Source of the DNA: Plenodomus lindquistii
Lineage: Eukaryota > Ascomycota > Dothideomycetes > Pleosporales > Leptosphaeriaceae
Assembly: GCA_025504975.1 (NCBI GenBank)
Contig: JANUWI010000016.1
Coordinates: 124,001-188,000, forward strand
DNA length: 64,000 bases
Reading direction: 5' to 3'
Below are positions 62,809 through 64,000 of the stretch, piece after piece. The notes beneath the pieces were generated by a model. The model was not told the origin of the DNA. It ran no database searches and saw only the letters and a list, made by a program, of their open reading frames with translations. Within the stretch, counting starts at the first letter, position 1. Each line of letters starts with the position of its first letter. The position numbers and the translations under genes were made by a program.

Positions 62809-64000
62809 ATGTCCGCCAATCCAGGTGCTTTGAAACGCAAGCACTCGGAAAAGACCATCAAGGAGCTCTTCACCACCCAGTCCAAGCCAAACGTTGCTGC
62901 AGTGCCGTTATCACCGAACAGCAAGCGCACCCGCCGTGCGAGCTCCCCCGTGGCTACTACCGAGGTCGCCACACCCGTTGCACCCAGCAATATGAGCACC
63001 GCAGATATGTATAGTTTCCCTAGCAAGAGGGCGAGTATACCCGGAAACGCGGAGGTGGTGGATATTGGATCGAGCCCGGAGAACAGCCCCGCAAAGGCAA
63101 ATGGGCAGCGCAATGGCCTGCGCAAGACGGCGCCGAACATGCACGCGAATTCCGGGCCGAAACGATTGATGGTCAAGAACTTCAAGCCTGTTCGCAAGGT
63201 GGATCCAAAGGTGTTTCTGGACCAGACGTGGGCGAAGATCGACAAGGCGCTGGATACTATCTTCAGACAAGGGGATATCGATTTCAGTCTTGAGGAGCTG
63301 TACAGAGGTGTGGAGAATATCTGCCGGCAGAATCTGTCAAAGGATGTCAAGGAAAGGCTTGTCATCAAGTGTAAGGACTATGTTGGTGCGAGTATGAAGG
63401 CGAAGGTCAAGGAGAGCCTGGGCAGGACCAACGTGGATGTGCTGAGGGCGACGTTGCAGGCTTGGGCGACATGGAACAGTCAAATGGTAAGTCTGCCATA
63501 TCTTGAATATGGGAACACTGGCTAATTACTACAGAAATACCTCGATTGGATATTCTGCTACCTTGACCGCGCATACCTCCTACCACGTCACGAGTCCCTA
63601 CGCGAAATCTGCATCGACCTCTTCCGCTCCATAATCTTCGAGCATGCGAAGCTCAACAAGCGCATAGTCGATGGTGCATGCGATCTCGTGGCTACCGAGC
63701 GAACAGGCGGTGACCTGGACAGCGAGATGTTCTCGAAGACCGTCAACATGTTCCACGAGATGCAAGTCTACACAAGGGAGTTTGAACCACGGTTGATGGA
63801 GTTCAGCCAGGAGTACGTCGTGAAATGGGCTGCTGCTGAGAGCACAGAGAAATCGCTGCCAGAATACGTCCGTAGCTCAAGAGCGCTCATGGACCGCGAG
63901 ATGAAGCGTGTCGAGATGTTCAGTCTTCCAAACACAACGAAGCGAGAGCTTCTGACACTACTGGAGGATCATCTGATATCAAAGCAAGAGACTAGATTGG
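62809..64000 (+). CDS. cul4: Cullin-4, N-terminal part (runs off right edge)
   Basis: Exon 1 (62809-63486) and exon 2 (63535 to the edge), separated by a 48-bp intron (GTAAGT to TACAG); 381 residues visible. A basic Ser/Pro-rich N-terminus with a possible nuclear signal (SPNSKRTRRASSP) precedes the cullin repeats, starting KRLMVKNFKPVRKVDPKVFL. Then come WAKIDKALDTIFRQGDIDFS, SLEELYRGVENICRQNL, MKYLDWIFCYLDRAYLL and FRSIIFEHAKLNKRIVDGAC. The pattern (YRGVENICRQ, LDRAYLL) is that of CUL4, scaffold of CRL4 ubiquitin ligases with DDB1. The C-terminal RBX1-binding and neddylation parts are outside the window. Confidence 0.9.

Overview
This 64 kb window looks like a chromosomal segment of a filamentous ascomycete (Pezizomycotina). 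Genes are dense and lie on both strands. Most coding exons are interrupted by short introns (about 45-140 bp) with GTANGT/GTGAGT donors, CTAAC-like branch sites and YAG acceptors. Families typical of these fungi are present: HET domain, fungal Zn2Cys6 regulators, 2EXR/F-box proteins, CofD/YvcK-like protein and DCG1-like racemase. The overall gene mix suits Dothideomycetes/Pleosporales, but that placement is inference. I see no viral, plasmid, CRISPR or intact transposon sequence, and no convincing tRNA or rRNA gene.

Layout. 1-7 kb: the start of a secreted protein running off the left edge, a CofD/YvcK-family protein, a small mitochondrial membrane protein (possible complex I accessory subunit) and a SHG1/BOD1-domain protein with a long RS/ER-rich tail. 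7-15 kb: an accessory-looking block with a small signal-anchor ORF, a HET-domain protein, a 1.6 kb stretch without genes, an F-box gene with an apparent frameshift, a 2EXR-domain protein and a second F-box protein. 15-27 kb: DCG1-like racemase, a 41-residue peptide gene that is easy to miss, TIM9, a SAC7-type RhoGAP behind a long C-rich leader, and a GPI-anchored wall protein. 27-38 kb: DOT1, the fluoride exporter FEX, uracil phosphoribosyltransferase, U1-70K divergent from mitoribosomal mL43, triosephosphate isomerase and a CHY zinc-finger protein (HOT13). 38-45 kb: a secreted Thr-rich protein, two Zn2Cys6 regulators and a four-TM membrane protein. 45-64 kb: TFIIIC B-block subunit TFC3, urease accessory protein UreD, MGM1, a CCDC137-like protein, AIM6 and the N-terminal part of cullin-4.

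Most genes are single-copy housekeeping genes with no operon-like logic. Several products act in mitochondria (TIM9, MGM1, mL43, the possible complex I subunit). HOT13 and TIM9 belong to the same intermembrane-space pathway but lie 20 kb apart. Exon structures were worked out by eye from splice signals, reading frame and family motifs, and give full open frames whose lengths fit the families. The most interesting leads are two B-box-like elements in the promoter of TFC3, whose product is the B-box-reading subunit of TFIIIC; the 41-aa peptide gene with an intron just after its stop codon; an 18-nt micro-exon beside a GC-AG intron; and the broken F-box gene.
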